Below are positions 1-10,817 of a stretch of DNA of 64,000 bases, piece by piece; the first letter of the stretch is position 1; every line of letters begins with the position of its first letter. The DNA is from Rhizobium leguminosarum bv. trifolii WSM1325 (lineage in GTDB: Bacteria > Pseudomonadota > Alphaproteobacteria > Rhizobiales > Rhizobiaceae), in assembly GCA_000023185.1 (NCBI GenBank), contig CP001622.1:1426001-1490000 (forward strand), written 5' to 3'. Position numbers and translations under genes: made by a program. Below the pieces are notes generated by a model, which made no database searches, was not told where the DNA came from, and worked only from the letters and a program-made list of their open reading frames with translations.

Positions 1-1492
1 CGAGATCCCCGAGGACATGAAGGCCAAGGCTGAAGAATATCGCGAAAAGCTGATCGAGACGGTCGTCGACATCGACGAAGCCGCCACCGAAGCTTACCTC
101 GAAGGTATTCTGCCCGACAACGATCAGATCCGTGCGCTGGTTCGCCGCGGCACGATTGACGTCAAGTTTCACCCGATGTTCTGCGGCACTGCCTTCAAGA
201 ACAAGGGCGTGCAGCCGCTGCTCGACGCCGTCGTCGACTACCTGCCGTCGCCGATGGACATCCCGGCGATCAAGGGCATCGACTTCAAGACGGAAGCCGA
301 AATCGAGCGTCATGCCGATGACAGCGAGCCGCTTTCCATGCTCGCCTTCAAGATCATGAACGACCCCTTCGTCGGTTCGCTGACCTTCGCCCGCATCTAC
401 TCGGGCAAGCTCGAGAAGGGCACTTCGGTCATCAACACGGTCAAGGACAAGCGCGAGCGCGTCGGCCGTATGCTGCAGATGCACTCCAACTCGCGTGAAG
501 ACATCGAAGAAGCCTTCGCAGGCGACATCGTGGCTCTCGCTGGCCTCAAGGAAACCACGACGGGCGACACGCTCTGCGATCCGCTGAAGCCGGTTATCCT
601 CGAGCGCATGGAATTCCCGGAGCCGGTCATCCAGATCGCCATCGAGCCGAAGACCAAGGGCGACCAGGAAAAGATGGGCCTCGCGCTCAACCGCCTGGCT
701 GCTGAAGATCCGTCCTTCCGCGTCAAGACCGACCAGGAATCAGGCCAGACCATCATCGCCGGGATGGGCGAACTGCATCTCGACATCATCGTCGACCGCA
801 TGCGTCGTGAATTCAAGGTCGAAGCAACTGTCGGCGCGCCGCAGGTTGCCTACCGCGAAACCATCACTAGGACGCATGAAGAAGACTACACGCACAAGAA
901 GCAGTCCGGTGGTACCGGCCAGTTCGCGCGCGTCAAGATCGTCTTCGAACCGAACCCGGAAGGCGACGAATTCAAGTTCGAATCGAAGATCGTCGGCGGT
1001 TCCGTTCCCAAGGAATACATCCCCGGCGTCCAGAAGGGCATCGAAAGCGTTCTGTCTTCGGGTCCGCTCGCAGGCTTCCCGATGCTCGGCGTCAAGGCGA
1101 CCCTCATCGACGGCGCCTTCCACGACGTCGACTCCTCGGTTCTCGCCTTCGAAATCGCATCGCGTGCCTGCTTCCGTGAAGCAGCCAGGAAGGCCGGCGC
1201 TCAGCTGCTCGAGCCGATGATGAAGGTCGAAGTCGTCACCCCGGAAGATTACGTCGGCGACGTTATCGGCGACCTGAACTCCCGTCGCGGTCAGATCCAG
1301 GGCCAGGAAAGCCGTGGTATCGCCGTCGTCATCAACGCGAACGTCCCGCTCGCGAACATGTTCAAGTACGTCGACAACCTGCGCTCCATGTCCCAGGGCC
1401 GCGCCCAGTACACGATGACCTTCGATCACTATTCGCCGGTCCCGTCGAACGTCGCAACTGAAATCCAGGCAAAGTATTCCGGTCAGAAGTGA
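1..1492 (+). CDS. fusA: Elongation factor G, 3' part (5' end outside window)
   Basis: EF-G is the ribosomal translocase GTPase. The reading frame is open from the first bases of the window and ends at TGA 1490-1492, giving about 496 residues of a protein usually near 700, so the GTP-binding G motifs lie upstream. What remains covers the end of the G domain and domains II-V. Domain IV/V signatures such as [14 protein letters not shown] and [20 protein letters not shown] are intact. tuf follows 68 bases later on the same strand, the usual str operon order (rpsL-rpsG-fusA-tuf). The first ATG in frame, at 17, is internal and not the real start. Confidence 0.97.
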   Translation, partial: EIPEDMKAKAEEYREKLIETVVDIDEAATEAYLEGILPDNDQIRALVRRGTIDVKFHPMFCGTAFKNKGVQPLLDAVVDYLPSPMDIPAIKGIDFKTEAEIERHADDSEPLSMLAFKIMNDPFVGSLTFARIYSGKLEKGTSVINTVKDKRERVGRMLQMHSNSREDIEEAFAGDIVALAGLKETTTGDTLCDPLKPVILERMEFPEPVIQIAIEPKTKGDQEKMGLALNRLAAEDPSFRVKTDQESGQTIIAGMGELHLDIIVDRMRREFKVEATVGAPQVAYRETITRTHEEDYTHKKQSGGTGQFARVKIVFEPNPEGDEFKFESKIVGGSVPKEYIPGVQKGIESVLSSGPLAGFPMLGVKATLIDGAFHDVDSSVLAFEIASRACFREAARKAGAQLLEPMMKVEVVTPEDYVGDVIGDLNSRRGQIQGQESRGIAVVINANVPLANMFKYVDNLRSMSQGRAQYTMTFDHYSPVPSNVATEIQAKYSGQK

Positions 1493-1560
1493 CCGGAATA
1501 CCAATTGACCGATAACAAGAATTAGATCCCTTCGGGGACTAGCAAAACGGAGACCCGAAA

Positions 1561-2736
1561 ATGGGAAAGAGTAAGTTTGAGCGCAACAAGCCGCACGTCA
1601 ACATTGGCACGATTGGCCACGTTGACCACGGTAAGACGTCTCTGACGGCAGCGATCACGAAGTACTTCGGTGAGTACAAGGCGTACGACCAGATCGACGC
1701 GGCTCCGGAAGAAAAGGCGCGTGGCATCACGATTTCGACGGCTCACGTTGAATACGAGACGCCGGCCCGCCACTATGCCCACGTCGACTGCCCCGGCCAT
1801 GCCGACTACGTCAAGAACATGATCACCGGTGCTGCCCAGATGGACGGCGCGATCCTGGTGTGCTCGGCCGCTGACGGCCCGATGCCGCAGACGCGCGAAC
1901 ACATCCTGCTGGCCCGCCAGGTCGGCGTTCCGGCAATCGTGGTGTTCCTGAACAAGGTCGACCAGGTTGACGACGCCGAGCTTCTCGAACTGGTCGAGCT
2001 CGAAGTTCGCGAACTGCTGTCGTCCTACGATTTCCCGGGCGACGATATCCCGATCGTCAAGGGTTCGGCACTTGCTGCTCTCGAAGATTCGGACAAGAAG
2101 ATCGGCGAAGATTCGATCCGCGAGCTGATGGCTGCTGTCGACGCCTACATCCCGACGCCTGAGCGTCCGATCAACCTGCCGTTCCTGCTGCCGATCGAAG
2201 ACGTGTTCTCGATCTCGGGCCGCGGTACGGTTGTGACCGGCCGCGTCGAGCGTGGCATTGTCAAGGTTGGCGAAGAAGTCGAGATCGTCGGCATCCGCCC
2301 GACGACGAAGACGACGGTGACCGGCGTTGAAATGTTCCGCAAGCTGCTCGATCAGGGCCAGGCTGGCGACAACATCGGTGCGCTGATCCGCGGCGTTACC
2401 CGTGACGGCGTTGAGCGTGGCCAGATTCTGTGCAAGCCGGGTTCGGTCAAGCCGCACAAGAAGTTCATGGCTGAAGCCTACATCCTGACGAAGGAAGAGG
2501 GTGGCCGTCATACGCCGTTCTTCACCAACTACCGTCCGCAGTTCTACTTCCGCACGACCGACGTGACGGGCATTGTGACGCTGCCGGAAGGCACGGAGAT
2601 GGTCATGCCGGGCGACAACGTCACGGTATCGGTCGAGCTGATCGTTCCGATCGCGATGGAAGAAAAGCTGCGCTTCGCTATCCGCGAAGGCGGCCGCACC
2701 GTCGGCGCCGGTATCGTCGCGTCGATCGTCGAGTAA
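1561..2736 (+). CDS. tuf: Elongation factor Tu
   Basis: EF-Tu delivers aminoacyl-tRNA to the ribosomal A site. The 391-residue product has all GTPase motifs: GHVDHGKT (residues 19-26), DCPGHADY in switch II and NKVD for guanine recognition, followed by beta-barrel domains II and III. The ATG at 1561 is preceded by a GGAG motif at 1549-1552. It lies between fusA and rpsJ, as in the str/S10 junction. Many rhizobia carry a second tuf copy elsewhere, which cannot be checked here. Confidence 0.98.
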   Translation: MGKSKFERNKPHVNIGTIGHVDHGKTSLTAAITKYFGEYKAYDQIDAAPEEKARGITISTAHVEYETPARHYAHVDCPGHADYVKNMITGAAQMDGAILVCSAADGPMPQTREHILLARQVGVPAIVVFLNKVDQVDDAELLELVELEVRELLSSYDFPGDDIPIVKGSALAALEDSDKKIGEDSIRELMAAVDAYIPTPERPINLPFLLPIEDVFSISGRGTVVTGRVERGIVKVGEEVEIVGIRPTTKTTVTGVEMFRKLLDQGQAGDNIGALIRGVTRDGVERGQILCKPGSVKPHKKFMAEAYILTKEEGGRHTPFFTNYRPQFYFRTTDVTGIVTLPEGTEMVMPGDNVTVSVELIVPIAMEEKLRFAIREGGRTVGAGIVASIVE

Positions 2737-2770
2737 TTAGCGGCTGGGCCACCTGGCCCAAGGAAAGGAT

Positions 2771-2862
2771 AGGGACGCCGATCTCGGTGTCCCTCTCGAT
2801 CTTTGAAACCGGTGGCCCGCTAACGTAACTGAAGGTAAGTCGTGTCCCTAAGTGGTGACACG
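2771..2862 (+). promoter_or_regulatory. rpsJ leader with two hairpins
   Basis: The 154-base spacer between tuf and rpsJ holds two inverted repeats. Stem 1 is 2771-2781 with 2784-2794 (AGGGACGCCGA against TCGGTGTCCCT, one G-T pair). Stem 2 is CGTGTC 2841-2846 with GACACG 2857-2862. Neither has a strong T-run. They could form a tuf terminator or a leader involved in S10 operon autoregulation. I do not recognise a described leader family here. Confidence 0.45.
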
Positions 2863-2890
2863 CGGATAACAGACACAAGGATAAAGTCGA

Positions 2891-3199
2891 ATGAACGGCC
2901 AGAATATCCGCATCCGCCTGAAGGCGTTCGATCATCGGATTCTCGACGCCTCCACGCGTGAGATCGTATCGACGGCTAAGCGCACCGGTGCAAGCGTCCG
3001 GGGCCCCGTTCCGCTTCCGACCCGCATCGAGAAGTTTACGGTCAACCGGTCCCCGCATATCGACAAGAAGAGCCGCGAACAGTTCGAGATGCGCACGCAT
3101 AAGCGCCTTCTCGATATCGTTGACCCGACCCCGCAGACGGTAGACGCGCTGATGAAGCTCGATCTCGCCGCCGGTGTCGATGTTGAGATCAAGCTCTGA
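2891..3199 (+). CDS. rpsJ: 30S ribosomal protein S10
   Basis: S10 is a small-subunit head protein that also acts as NusE in transcription antitermination. The 102-residue product contains the characteristic GPVPLPTR and [15 protein letters not shown] stretches. The ATG follows an AAGGA motif at 2878-2882. It is the first gene of the S10 ribosomal protein cluster in the conserved order rpsJ-rplC-rplD-rplW-rplB. Confidence 0.98.
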   Translation: MNGQNIRIRLKAFDHRILDASTREIVSTAKRTGASVRGPVPLPTRIEKFTVNRSPHIDKKSREQFEMRTHKRLLDIVDPTPQTVDALMKLDLAAGVDVEIKL

Positions 3200-3238
3200 G
3201 ACCTCGGGTCTTCGGGCTGAGTGAGAAGGATTGAACCG

Positions 3239-3880
3239 ATGCGTTCAGGTGTGATTGCACAGAAGGTGGGAATGACCCGCGTCTATAACGACGCCGGCGA
3301 GCATGTCCCGGTAACGGTACTGCGTATGGAGGCCGTCCAGGTCGTTGCCACGCGCACTGTCGAAAAGAATGGCTATACCGCAGTTCAGCTCGGTGCCGGC
3401 CAGGCGAAGGTAAAGAACACGTCGAAGGCGATGCGTGGCAACTTTGCCATTGCCAACGTCGAGCCTAAGGCCAAGGTCACGGAATTCCGCGTTTCGGAAG
3501 ACAACCTGCTGGAGATCGGTACGGAGATCAAGGCGGGTCACTTCGCAGCTGGCCAGCTGGTCGACGTGACGGGTACGACGATCGGCAAGGGTTTTGCCGG
3601 CGCCATGAAGCGTCACGGCTTCGGCGGTTTGCGCGCCACGCACGGTGTGTCGGTGTCTCACCGCTCGCACGGTTCGACTGGCTCGCGCCAGGATCCGGGC
3701 AAGGTTTTCAAGAACAAGAAGATGGCTGGTCACATGGGCCAGACGCGCGTCACGACGCAGAACCTGGAAGTGGTTTCGACCGACGAAGATCGTGGTCTGA
3801 TCCTGATCAAGGGTGCTGTTCCTGGTTCCAAGGGTGCTTGGATCATCGTGCGCGACGCCGTCAAGTCGGCCGCGAAGTAA
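3239..3880 (+). CDS. rplC: 50S ribosomal protein L3
   Basis: L3 is an early-assembly 23S rRNA-binding protein near the peptidyl transferase centre. The start is ATG 3239 ([14 protein letters not shown]) rather than the in-frame ATG at 3221, because a GAGAAGGA ribosome binding site lies at about 3222-3229. The product is 213 residues, with the family block [17 protein letters not shown] and the basic [13 protein letters not shown] loop. It lies between rpsJ and rplD. Confidence 0.97.
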   Translation: MRSGVIAQKVGMTRVYNDAGEHVPVTVLRMEAVQVVATRTVEKNGYTAVQLGAGQAKVKNTSKAMRGNFAIANVEPKAKVTEFRVSEDNLLEIGTEIKAGHFAAGQLVDVTGTTIGKGFAGAMKRHGFGGLRATHGVSVSHRSHGSTGSRQDPGKVFKNKKMAGHMGQTRVTTQNLEVVSTDEDRGLILIKGAVPGSKGAWIIVRDAVKSAAK

Positions 3881-3893
3881 GGGAGCCAGATCA

Positions 3894-4514
3894 ATGGAAT
3901 TCAACGTCAAGACCCTCGAGGGAAAAGACGCCGGGAAGGTTTCCCTTTCGGACGCTATTTTCGGCCTCGAGCCCCGCGAAGACATTCTCGCCCGCGTCAT
4001 CCGCTGGCAACTTGCCAAGAAGCAGCAGGGCACGCACAAGGCTAAGGGCCGCGCGGAAATTTCGCGCACCGGCGCCAAGATGTACAAGCAGAAGGGTACG
4101 GGCCGCGCCCGCCACCATTCGGCTCGCGCTCCGCAGTTCCGCGGCGGCGGCAAGGCTCACGGCCCGGTTGTCCGCAGCCACGAGCACGATCTTCCGAAGA
4201 AGGTTCGCGCACTCGGCCTTCGCCACGCCCTTTCGGCCAAGATCAAGGCCGATGACGTCATCGTCATCGACAACCTGGTTGCCGCTGAAGCCAAGACCAA
4301 GTCGCTCGCGTCCGTTTTCGAGACGCTCGGCCTGACCAACGCCCTCTTCATCGGCGGCGCAGAGCTTGACGGCAACTTCAAGCTTGCAGCTCAGAACATC
4401 CCGAACATCGATGTTCTGCCGATCCAGGGCATCAACGTTTACGACATCGTGCGCCGCGGCAAGCTCGTGCTTTCCAAGGCTGCGGTTGAAGCGCTAGAGG
4501 AGCGATTCAAGTGA
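3894..4514 (+). CDS. rplD: 50S ribosomal protein L4
   Basis: L4 binds 23S rRNA and lines the exit tunnel; in gamma-proteobacteria it also regulates the S10 operon. The product of 206 residues starts at ATG 3894 ([12 protein letters not shown]), after GGGAG in the 13-base gap following rplC. The tunnel-loop signature [20 protein letters not shown] is present. The stop codon overlaps the GTG start of rplW by four bases. Confidence 0.97.
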   Translation: MEFNVKTLEGKDAGKVSLSDAIFGLEPREDILARVIRWQLAKKQQGTHKAKGRAEISRTGAKMYKQKGTGRARHHSARAPQFRGGGKAHGPVVRSHEHDLPKKVRALGLRHALSAKIKADDVIVIDNLVAAEAKTKSLASVFETLGLTNALFIGGAELDGNFKLAAQNIPNIDVLPIQGINVYDIVRRGKLVLSKAAVEALEERFK

Positions 4515-4804
4515 CCGATCTTCGCCACTACGATGTGATCGTCTCTCCGGCGATCACCGAAAAGTCCACGCTGGTATCCGAAAACAACCAGGTTGTATTC
4601 AATGTCGCCAAGCAGGCGACGAAGCCGGAAATCAAGGCTGCGGTCGAGGCGCTGTTCGGCGTCAAGGTCACGGCTGTCAACACTCTGCTGCGCAAGGGCA
4701 AGACCAAGCGGTTCCGCGGTTTCGTCGGCAAGCAGAAGGACGTGAAGAAGGCTGTTGTGACACTGGCTGAAGGCCAGACGATCGACGTCTCCACCGGTCT
4801 CTGA
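4511..4804 (+). CDS. rplW: 50S ribosomal protein L23
   Basis: L23 sits at the exit of the nascent peptide tunnel and docks trigger factor and SRP. The product has 97 residues and contains the family block [18 protein letters not shown]. It starts with GTG at 4511, overlapping the rplD stop as GTGA, which implies translational coupling. The basic [14 protein letters not shown] loop is intact. Confidence 0.97.
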   Translation: MTDLRHYDVIVSPAITEKSTLVSENNQVVFNVAKQATKPEIKAAVEALFGVKVTAVNTLLRKGKTKRFRGFVGKQKDVKKAVVTLAEGQTIDVSTGL

Positions 4805-4815
4805 GGTATAAGAAA

Positions 4816-5652
4816 ATGGCATTGAAAACTTTCAATCCGATCACCCCGAGCCAGCGCCAGCTGGTCATCGTCGACCGCTCGGCCCTCTACAAGGGCAAGC
4901 CGGTCAAGGCGCTGACGGAAGGTCTGACCAAGAGCGGCGGTCGTAACAACCTCGGTCGCATCACCGCCCGCTTCATCGGCGGGGGTCACAAGCGCACCTA
5001 TCGTCTGATCGACTTCAAGCGTCGCAAGTTCGACGTCGAAGGCACGGTCGAGCGTATCGAATACGATCCGAACCGCACGGCTTTCATCGCGTTGGTGAAC
5101 TATGCTGACGGCGAGAAGGCTTATATCATCGCTCCTCAGCGCCTCGCTGCCGGTGACAAGGTCATCGCTTCCGAGAAGGCTGTCGACGTCAAGCCCGGCA
5201 ACACCATGCCGCTGCAGTTCATCCCGGTCGGCTCCATCATCCACAATGTGGAAATGAAGCCGGGTAAGGGTGGTCAGATCGCTCGCTCCGCCGGTGGCTA
5301 CGCACAGCTCGTCGGCCGCGACCAGGGCATGGCGATCCTTCGCCTGAACTCCGGTGAACAGCGTCTCGTTCATGGCTCCTGCCTTGCTTCGATCGGCGCC
5401 GTCTCCAACCCTGATCACGCCAACATCAACGACGGCAAGGCCGGTCGTACCGTTTGGCGCGGCAAGCGCCCGCATAACCGCGGTGTCGTCATGAACCCAG
5501 TCGACCATCCGCACGGCGGTGGCGAAGGCCGCACCTCCGGTGGTCGCCATCCGGTGACACCGTGGGGCAAGCCGACCAAGGGCAAGCGCACCCGGTCGAA
5601 CAAGTCGACCGACAAGATGATCATGCGCTCGCGTCATCAGCGTAAGAAGTAA
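4816..5652 (+). CDS. rplB: 50S ribosomal protein L2
   Basis: L2 is a core 23S rRNA-binding protein required for subunit association and peptidyl transferase activity. The 278-residue product has the highly conserved C-terminal block [14 protein letters not shown], whose histidine is implicated in activity, and the KTYR-type N-terminal OB fold. ATG 4816 lies 11 bases after the rplW stop; its ribosome binding site is weak (GAGGT 4803-4807). Confidence 0.98.
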   Translation: MALKTFNPITPSQRQLVIVDRSALYKGKPVKALTEGLTKSGGRNNLGRITARFIGGGHKRTYRLIDFKRRKFDVEGTVERIEYDPNRTAFIALVNYADGEKAYIIAPQRLAAGDKVIASEKAVDVKPGNTMPLQFIPVGSIIHNVEMKPGKGGQIARSAGGYAQLVGRDQGMAILRLNSGEQRLVHGSCLASIGAVSNPDHANINDGKAGRTVWRGKRPHNRGVVMNPVDHPHGGGEGRTSGGRHPVTPWGKPTKGKRTRSNKSTDKMIMRSRHQRKK

Positions 5653-5667
5653 GAGAGGAAGTCTCCA

Positions 5668-5946
5668 ATGGCTCGTTCAGTATGGAAAGGTCCGTTCGTT
5701 GACGGCTATCTTCTCAAGAAGGCTGAGAAGGTTCGTGAAGGCGGTCGCAGTGAAGTGATCAAGATCTGGAGCCGTCGCTCCACGATCCTGCCGCAGTTCG
5801 TCGGTCTCACCTTCGGCGTCTACAACGGCAGCAAGCATATCCCGGTCAGCGTCAATGAAGACATGGTCGGTCACAAATTCGGTGAATTCTCTCCGACCCG
5901 CACCTACTACGGTCACGGCGCGGACAAGAAGGCGAAGAGGAAGTAA
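5668..5946 (+). CDS. rpsS: 30S ribosomal protein S19
   Basis: S19 is a 30S head protein contacting S13 and the A-site tRNA region. The 92-residue product starts [16 protein letters not shown] and carries the family block [16 protein letters not shown]. It has a clear AGAGGAAG ribosome binding site and is followed after two bases by rplV. Confidence 0.98.
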   Translation: MARSVWKGPFVDGYLLKKAEKVREGGRSEVIKIWSRRSTILPQFVGLTFGVYNGSKHIPVSVNEDMVGHKFGEFSPTRTYYGHGADKKAKRK

Positions 5947-5948
5947 CA

Positions 5949-6338
5949 ATGGGCAAGGCAAAAGCCGAACGCCGGCTGAAGGACAACGAGGCGCAAGCAG
6001 TCGCCCGCACGCTCCGCGTCAGCCCCCAGAAGCTCAACCTGGTTGCTGCGGCTATCCGCGGCAAGAAGGTCGAGCGCGCACTCGCGGAGCTGGAGTTCTC
6101 CCGCAAGCGCATCGCAGGCGCCGTCAAGAAGACGCTTGAATCTGCGATTGCCAACGCCGAGAACAACCACGATCTCGACGTCGACTCGCTGGTTGTCGCC
6201 GAGGCCTATGTCGGCAAGTCGATCGTCATGAAGCGTTTCCACGCTCGTGGCCGCGGTCGCGCGTCGCGCATTGAAAAGCCCTTCGCGCACCTGACGATCG
6301 TGGTTCGTGAAGTGCAGGCAGCAGAGGAGGCCGCATAA
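5949..6338 (+). CDS. rplV: 50S ribosomal protein L22
   Basis: L22 extends a beta-hairpin into the nascent peptide tunnel, where macrolide resistance changes occur. The product has 129 residues with the family segment [17 protein letters not shown] and the hairpin region [17 protein letters not shown]. The TAA stop overlaps the rpsC ATG by one base (TAATG), indicating tight coupling. Confidence 0.98.
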   Translation: MGKAKAERRLKDNEAQAVARTLRVSPQKLNLVAAAIRGKKVERALAELEFSRKRIAGAVKKTLESAIANAENNHDLDVDSLVVAEAYVGKSIVMKRFHARGRGRASRIEKPFAHLTIVVREVQAAEEAA

Positions 6339-7069
6339 TGGGTCAGAAAATCAATCCAATCGGTTTCCGCCTCGGCATCAACCGTACCTGGGATAGCCGC
6401 TGGTTTGCGGACAATGCCGAGTACGGCCAACTGCTGCACGAAGACCTGAAGATGCGCAAGTTCGTCATGAGCGAACTGAAGCAGGCCGGGATCTCCAAGG
6501 TGGTTATCGAGCGTCCGCACAAGAAGTGCCGCGTCACGATCCACTCGGCACGTCCGGGCCTGATCATCGGCCGCAAGGGCGCAGACATCGACAAGCTCCG
6601 CAAGAAGCTGTCGGAGATGACGAATTCGGAAACGCACCTCAACATCGTCGAAGTGCGCAAGCCCGAAGTCGATGCGACGCTGGTCGCTCAGTCGATCGCC
6701 CAGCAGCTCGAGCGTCGCGTGGCTTTCCGCCGCGCTATGAAGCGCGCCGTTCAGTCCGCGATGCGTCTTGGCGCCGAGGGCATCAAGATCACCTGCGCCG
6801 GCCGTCTCGGCGGCGCTGAAATCGCCCGTACGGAATGGTACCGCGAAGGTCGTGTGCCGCTGCACACGCTGCGCGCAGACATCGACTACGGCACGGCTGA
6901 AGCAGAAACCGCTTTCGGCATCTGCGGCATCAAGGTCTGGATCTTCAAGGGCGAAATCCTTGAGCATGATCCGATGGCTTCCGAGCGCCGCGCGATGGAA
7001 GGTGACGCCCAGGGTCCGGCAAGCCGTGATCGTGACCGCGACAGAGACCGTCGCCGCGACAACGCTTGA
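6338..7069 (+). CDS. rpsC: 30S ribosomal protein S3
   Basis: S3 lies at the mRNA entry channel and contributes to helicase activity. The 243-residue product has an N-terminal KH-type domain ([18 protein letters not shown], with the GxxG loop) and the C-terminal S3 domain ([24 protein letters not shown]). It ends in an Arg/Asp-rich tail ([12 protein letters not shown]), longer than in enterobacterial S3. Confidence 0.98.
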   Translation: MGQKINPIGFRLGINRTWDSRWFADNAEYGQLLHEDLKMRKFVMSELKQAGISKVVIERPHKKCRVTIHSARPGLIIGRKGADIDKLRKKLSEMTNSETHLNIVEVRKPEVDATLVAQSIAQQLERRVAFRRAMKRAVQSAMRLGAEGIKITCAGRLGGAEIARTEWYREGRVPLHTLRADIDYGTAEAETAFGICGIKVWIFKGEILEHDPMASERRAMEGDAQGPASRDRDRDRDRRRDNA

Positions 7070-7105
7070 TAGCGCGCGTGGCAGAGAAGTTCGGAGAATA
7101 AGAAA

Positions 7106-7519
7106 ATGTTGCAGCCAAAGCGTACCAAGTACCGCAAGCAGTTCAAGGGCCGCATCAAGGGCGTCGCCAAGGGCGGTTCTGACCTGGCATTCGGCGAATT
7201 CGGCCTGAAGGCACAGGAACCCAACCGCGTCAACGCGCGCGAGATCGAAGCGGCCCGCCGCGCGATCACGCGTTATATGAAGCGCGCCGGCCGTGTATGG
7301 ATCCGCGTGTTCCCGGACGTTCCGGTAACCAAAAAGCCGACCGAAGTCCGTATGGGTAAGGGTAAGGGCTCCGTTGAATACTGGGCATGCAAGGTCAAGC
7401 CCGGCCGTATGATGTTCGAGATCGACGGTGTCAGCGAAGAAATCGCCCGTGAGGCGCTTCGCCTCGGCTCTGCCAAGCTCTCGGTCAAGACGCGCTTCGT
7501 TCAGCGCATTGCAGAGTAA
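7106..7519 (+). CDS. rplP: 50S ribosomal protein L16
   Basis: L16 helps position aminoacyl-tRNA at the A site. The product of 137 residues starts [16 protein letters not shown] and contains the family signature [20 protein letters not shown] and [16 protein letters not shown], where oxidative arginine hydroxylation occurs in E. coli. It is preceded by CGGAG and lies between rpsC and rpmC. Confidence 0.98.
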   Translation: MLQPKRTKYRKQFKGRIKGVAKGGSDLAFGEFGLKAQEPNRVNAREIEAARRAITRYMKRAGRVWIRVFPDVPVTKKPTEVRMGKGKGSVEYWACKVKPGRMMFEIDGVSEEIAREALRLGSAKLSVKTRFVQRIAE

Positions 7520-7530
7520 GGAATGAGCTC

Positions 7531-7731
7531 ATGAAAGCCTCAGACGTTCGCGCGTTCACCGCCGACCAACTCAAGGACGAGCTTGCCAAGCTGAAGAAGG
7601 AGCAGTTCAACCTGCGCTTTCAGAAGGCGACCGGCCAGCTCGAAAAGTCCTCGCGCATCAACGAAGTTCGCAAGGACATCGCCCGCGTGAAAACCATTGC
7701 CCGCCAGAAGGCGGCAGAAGTTAAGGCCTAA
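7531..7731 (+). CDS. rpmC: 50S ribosomal protein L29
   Basis: L29 is a small helical protein next to L23 at the tunnel exit. The 66-residue product has the typical motif [20 protein letters not shown]. An AAGGA site lies just upstream in the 11-base gap after rplP. It is followed by rpsQ after 12 bases. Confidence 0.97.
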   Translation: MKASDVRAFTADQLKDELAKLKKEQFNLRFQKATGQLEKSSRINEVRKDIARVKTIARQKAAEVKA

Positions 7732-7743
7732 AGGAAGAAAAAT

Positions 7744-7983
7744 ATGCCGAAGCGCATCCTGCAGGGCGTCGTCGTTGGCGACAAGAACGAGAAGACGGTA
7801 GTGGTTCGTGTCGAGCGTCGTTTCGCTCACCCACTGCTCCAGAAGACCGTTCGTCGTTCCAAGAAGTACAAGGCCCACGACGAGAACAACCAGTACAAGA
7901 TCGGCGATACCGTATCCATCGAGGAATGCGCGCCCATCTCCAAGGACAAGCGCTGGACGGTGATTTCCGCCCAGGGCAAGTAA
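7744..7983 (+). CDS. rpsQ: 30S ribosomal protein S17
   Basis: S17 is an early-assembly 16S rRNA-binding OB-fold protein. The 79-residue product starts [21 protein letters not shown] and contains [27 protein letters not shown] precedes the ATG. It is the last gene before a 258-base spacer with a terminator-like hairpin that separates the S10 and spc gene sets. Confidence 0.98.
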   Translation: MPKRILQGVVVGDKNEKTVVVRVERRFAHPLLQKTVRRSKKYKAHDENNQYKIGDTVSIEECAPISKDKRWTVISAQGK

Positions 7984-8038
7984 CAGAATTTTGCGCGAGG
8001 CCTTGCGTCTCGCCGAAATATCTGTATGAAGCAGCGTC

Positions 8039-8066
8039 AGAACGCTCGAATGCCGGGCGTTCTTTT
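8039..8066 (+). terminator. Terminator-like hairpin between rpsQ and rplN
   Basis: AGAACGC 8039-8045 pairs with GCGTTCT 8057-8063 around an 11-base loop and is followed by TTT. It lies in the unusually long 258-base rpsQ-rplN spacer. It could end the S10 transcript or act as a leaky attenuator; rplN would then need a promoter in the remaining 175 bases. Confidence 0.6.
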
Positions 8067-8241
8067 GCTTTGAGCGCACGGAAGGTCCCGTTCGGGAAAC
8101 CACCCTGGCACGATCGACCCCGCGCTATTCAGCTATTGCCGCGTCTGTGCTGCCTCACGGCAGCTCGGCCGGCGAAAATTTTCATAAGCCGGAGTAGGGG
8201 GCTAGCCCAACCATTCCGGTAAACCAAGAAGGCGACCTGAT

Positions 8242-8610
8242 ATGATTCAGATGCAAACAAACCTCGACGTCGCGGATAATTCCGGCGCACGTCGTGTCAT
8301 GTGCATCAAGGTGCTGGGCGGCTCGAAGCGCAAGTATGCCTCGATCGGCGACGTCATCGTCGTTTCGATCAAGGAAGCGATCCCGCGCGGCCGTGTGAAG
8401 AAGGGTGACGTGATGAAGGCGGTTGTCGTTCGCACCGCCAAGGACATCCGTCGTGCAGATGGCTCCGTCATCCGCTTCGACACCAACGCAGCAGTCCTCA
8501 TCGACAACAAGAAAGAGCCGATCGGCACCCGTATCTTCGGACCGGTTCCGCGCGAACTTCGCGCCAAGAACCACATGAAGATCATCTCGCTGGCTCCCGA
8601 AGTACTGTAA
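8242..8610 (+). CDS. rplN: 50S ribosomal protein L14
   Basis: L14 forms an intersubunit bridge and binds the silencing factor RsfS. The 122-residue product starts [28 protein letters not shown], with family blocks [15 protein letters not shown] and [13 protein letters not shown]. It is the first spc-type gene, after a 258-base spacer, and is closely followed by rplX (11 bases). Confidence 0.98.
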   Translation: MIQMQTNLDVADNSGARRVMCIKVLGGSKRKYASIGDVIVVSIKEAIPRGRVKKGDVMKAVVVRTAKDIRRADGSVIRFDTNAAVLIDNKKEPIGTRIFGPVPRELRAKNHMKIISLAPEVL

Positions 8611-8621
8611 GGAGCGAAGCG

Positions 8622-8930
8622 ATGCAGAAGATTCGTAAGGGCGACAAGGTCGTCATGCTCGCTGGCAAGGACAAGGGCCGTACCGGCGAAGTTGTCCAGG
8701 TCATGCCGAAGGAAGATCGTGCCGTTGTTCGTGGCGTCAACGTCGTCAAGCGCCACCAGCGCCAGACGCAGACCCAGGAAGCCGGCATCATCAACAAGGA
8801 AGCCCCGGTTCACCTGTCCAACGTTGCAATCATCGACAAGGATGGCAAGCCGACCCGCGTCGGTTTCAAGGTTGTTGACGGCAAGAAGGTCCGTGTGGCC
8901 AAGCGTTCTGGAGAAGTGATCGATGGCTGA
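8622..8930 (+). CDS. rplX: 50S ribosomal protein L24
   Basis: L24 is an assembly-initiator protein of the large subunit. The product has 102 residues with the KOW motif ([20 protein letters not shown]) at the N-terminus. It has a TAAGGAG site upstream, and its 3' end overlaps rplE by eight bases. Confidence 0.98.
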   Translation: MQKIRKGDKVVMLAGKDKGRTGEVVQVMPKEDRAVVRGVNVVKRHQRQTQTQEAGIINKEAPVHLSNVAIIDKDGKPTRVGFKVVDGKKVRVAKRSGEVIDG

Positions 8931-9480
8931 GGCAAAATATGAGCCGCGGCTCAAGAAGGAATATGTCGAGCGCATCCGCAAGGCGTTGCAGGAGCAGTTC
9001 TCCTACGCCAATGAGATGATGATCCCGAAGCTCGACAAGATCGTGATCAACATGGGTGTCGGCGAAGCGACCGCTGACTCGAAGAAGCCGACGGTGGCTG
9101 CCGCCGACCTCGCAGCGATTGCCGGCCAGAAGCCGGTCATCACCCGCGCACGTAACTCTATCGCAGGCTTCAAGGTCCGCGAACAGATGCCGATCGGCGC
9201 CAAGGTCACCCTGCGCGGCGCCCGCATGTACGAGTTCATGGACCGTCTCGTGAACATCGCGCTCCCGCGCGTTCGCGACTTCCGCGGCCTGAACCCGAAA
9301 AGCTTTGACGGCCGTGGCAACTTCGCCATGGGCATCAAGGAGCACATTGTGTTCCCTGAGATCAACTACGACAAGGTTGATCAGATGTGGGGCATGGACA
9401 TCATCGTTTGCACGACGGCGACGACCGACGACGAGGCACGGGCTCTTCTGAAAGAGTTCAGCTTCCCGTTCCGTCAATAA
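8923..9480 (+). CDS. rplE: 50S ribosomal protein L5
   Basis: L5 binds 5S rRNA and contacts the P-site tRNA. The 185-residue product has the family blocks [11 protein letters not shown] and [20 protein letters not shown], and ends in the typical [10 protein letters not shown]. The start overlaps the last eight bases of rplX. Confidence 0.98.
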   Translation: MAEAKYEPRLKKEYVERIRKALQEQFSYANEMMIPKLDKIVINMGVGEATADSKKPTVAAADLAAIAGQKPVITRARNSIAGFKVREQMPIGAKVTLRGARMYEFMDRLVNIALPRVRDFRGLNPKSFDGRGNFAMGIKEHIVFPEINYDKVDQMWGMDIIVCTTATTDDEARALLKEFSFPFRQ

Positions 9481-9512
9481 CCGTAACGACGAGCGTAGAA
9501 AAGGAACCTGAC

Positions 9513-9818
9513 ATGGCGAAGACAAGCGCAGTTGAAAAGAACAAGCGCCGCCGTACTACGGTCGCTAACCAGGCCGCTAAGCGGGCTGGGTTGAAGGCGA
9601 TCATCATGAACCAGGCTCTTCCGATCGAAGAGCGGTTCAAGGCCTCGATCAAGCTGGCATCCCTGCCGCGTGATGGATCGAAGACCCGTATTCGCAACCG
9701 TTGCGAAGTTTCGGGGCGTCCGCGCGCATATTACCGCAAACTGCGCATGTCGCGTATTGCGCTGCGTGAACTCGGCAATCTCGGCAAGGTGCCGGGTATC
9801 GTCAAGTCGAGCTGGTAA
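9513..9818 (+). CDS. rpsN: 30S ribosomal protein S14
   Basis: S14 is a 30S head protein. The product has 101 residues ([14 protein letters not shown]) and ends with [28 protein letters not shown] residues. It lacks the CxxC pairs of zinc-binding S14, so it is the long zinc-independent (C-minus) form. ATG 9513 follows an AAAAGGA site; the frame extends upstream to 9387, but that part overlaps rplE in another frame and is rejected. Confidence 0.97.
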   Translation: MAKTSAVEKNKRRRTTVANQAAKRAGLKAIIMNQALPIEERFKASIKLASLPRDGSKTRIRNRCEVSGRPRAYYRKLRMSRIALRELGNLGKVPGIVKSSW

Positions 9819-9830
9819 GGAGCAGGTTAC

Positions 9831-10229
9831 ATGACAATGACTGATCCGTTGGGCGATATGCTCACTCGCATCCGTAACGGTGCTTCTCGCCGCAAGTCGT
9901 CGGTTTCGACGCCTGCTTCGAAGCTCCGTGCACGTGTTCTCGATGTTCTGCAGTCCGAAGGCTACATCCGTGGCTATTCCGTTGTCGATTTCGGCAATGG
10001 CAAGTCGGAACTCAGCATCGAGCTGAAATATTATGAAGGCGCATCGGTGATCCGTGAGATCGGCCGTGTGTCCAAGCCGGGCCGCCGGGTTTATGTCTCG
10101 GTCAAGTCCATTCCGCAGGTCGCGAACGGTCTCGGCATCACCATCCTTTCGACTCCGAAGGGTGTGATGGCCGATCACCAGGCTCGCGAACAGAACGTTG
10201 GTGGCGAGGTTCTTTGCTCGGTCTTCTAA
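9831..10229 (+). CDS. rpsH: 30S ribosomal protein S8
   Basis: S8 is a primary 16S rRNA-binding protein; in E. coli it is the spc operon translational repressor. The product has 132 residues ([17 protein letters not shown]) and ends with the conserved [26 protein letters not shown] segment. AAGGAG 9817-9822 is eight bases from ATG 9831, favouring that start over the second ATG at 9837. Confidence 0.98.
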   Translation: MTMTDPLGDMLTRIRNGASRRKSSVSTPASKLRARVLDVLQSEGYIRGYSVVDFGNGKSELSIELKYYEGASVIREIGRVSKPGRRVYVSVKSIPQVANGLGITILSTPKGVMADHQAREQNVGGEVLCSVF

Positions 10230-10271
10230 GATTGGGCAGGGATCTCCATAGCGAACAGACAGGATTGAAAC

Positions 10272-10805
10272 ATGTCTCGTATCGGTAAAAAGCCCGTTCA
10301 GGTGCCTGCTGGGATCACGGCTACGGTCGATGGCCAGAAGGTGACTGCAAAGGGCCCGAAGGGCGAGCTGTTTTTCGTTGCTAACGACGAAATCAGCCTC
10401 AAGCTTGAAAATAACGCCGTCGTCGTGACGCCGGTGAACCAGACCAAGGATGCGCGGTCAAAGTGGGGCATGTCCCGCACGATGATCGAAGGCATCTTCA
10501 AGGGCGTCAAGGACGGTTTCGAGCGCAAGCTTGAAATCAACGGCGTCGGTTACCGCGCCGCCATGCAGGGCAAGAACCTGCAGCTGGCCCTCGGTTTCAG
10601 CCACGACGTGATCTACGAGCCGCCGGTCGGTATCTCGATCGTTGTTCCGAAGCCGACGGAAATCGTCGTCAGCGGCATCAACAAGCAGCAGGTCGGTCAG
10701 GTTGCCGCCGAAATCCGCGAATATCGCGGTCCCGAGCCCTACAAGGGCAAGGGCGTCAAGTACGCTGACGAGCGGATCGTCCGCAAAGAAGGCAAGAAGA
10801 AGTAA
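10272..10805 (+). CDS. rplF: 50S ribosomal protein L6
   Basis: L6 lies near the factor-binding stalk base. The 177-residue product starts [15 protein letters not shown], has two L6 repeats, and carries the C-terminal signature [16 protein letters not shown]. It is followed after 12 bases by rplR. Confidence 0.98.
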   Translation: MSRIGKKPVQVPAGITATVDGQKVTAKGPKGELFFVANDEISLKLENNAVVVTPVNQTKDARSKWGMSRTMIEGIFKGVKDGFERKLEINGVGYRAAMQGKNLQLALGFSHDVIYEPPVGISIVVPKPTEIVVSGINKQQVGQVAAEIREYRGPEPYKGKGVKYADERIVRKEGKKK

Positions 10806-10817
10806 GGATCACGCGAA

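Noticed and set aside
740..1504. 254-codon open frame on the minus strand opposite fusA
   Set aside because: Shadow of the fusA reading frame in high-GC DNA; no ribosome binding site and no protein family character.
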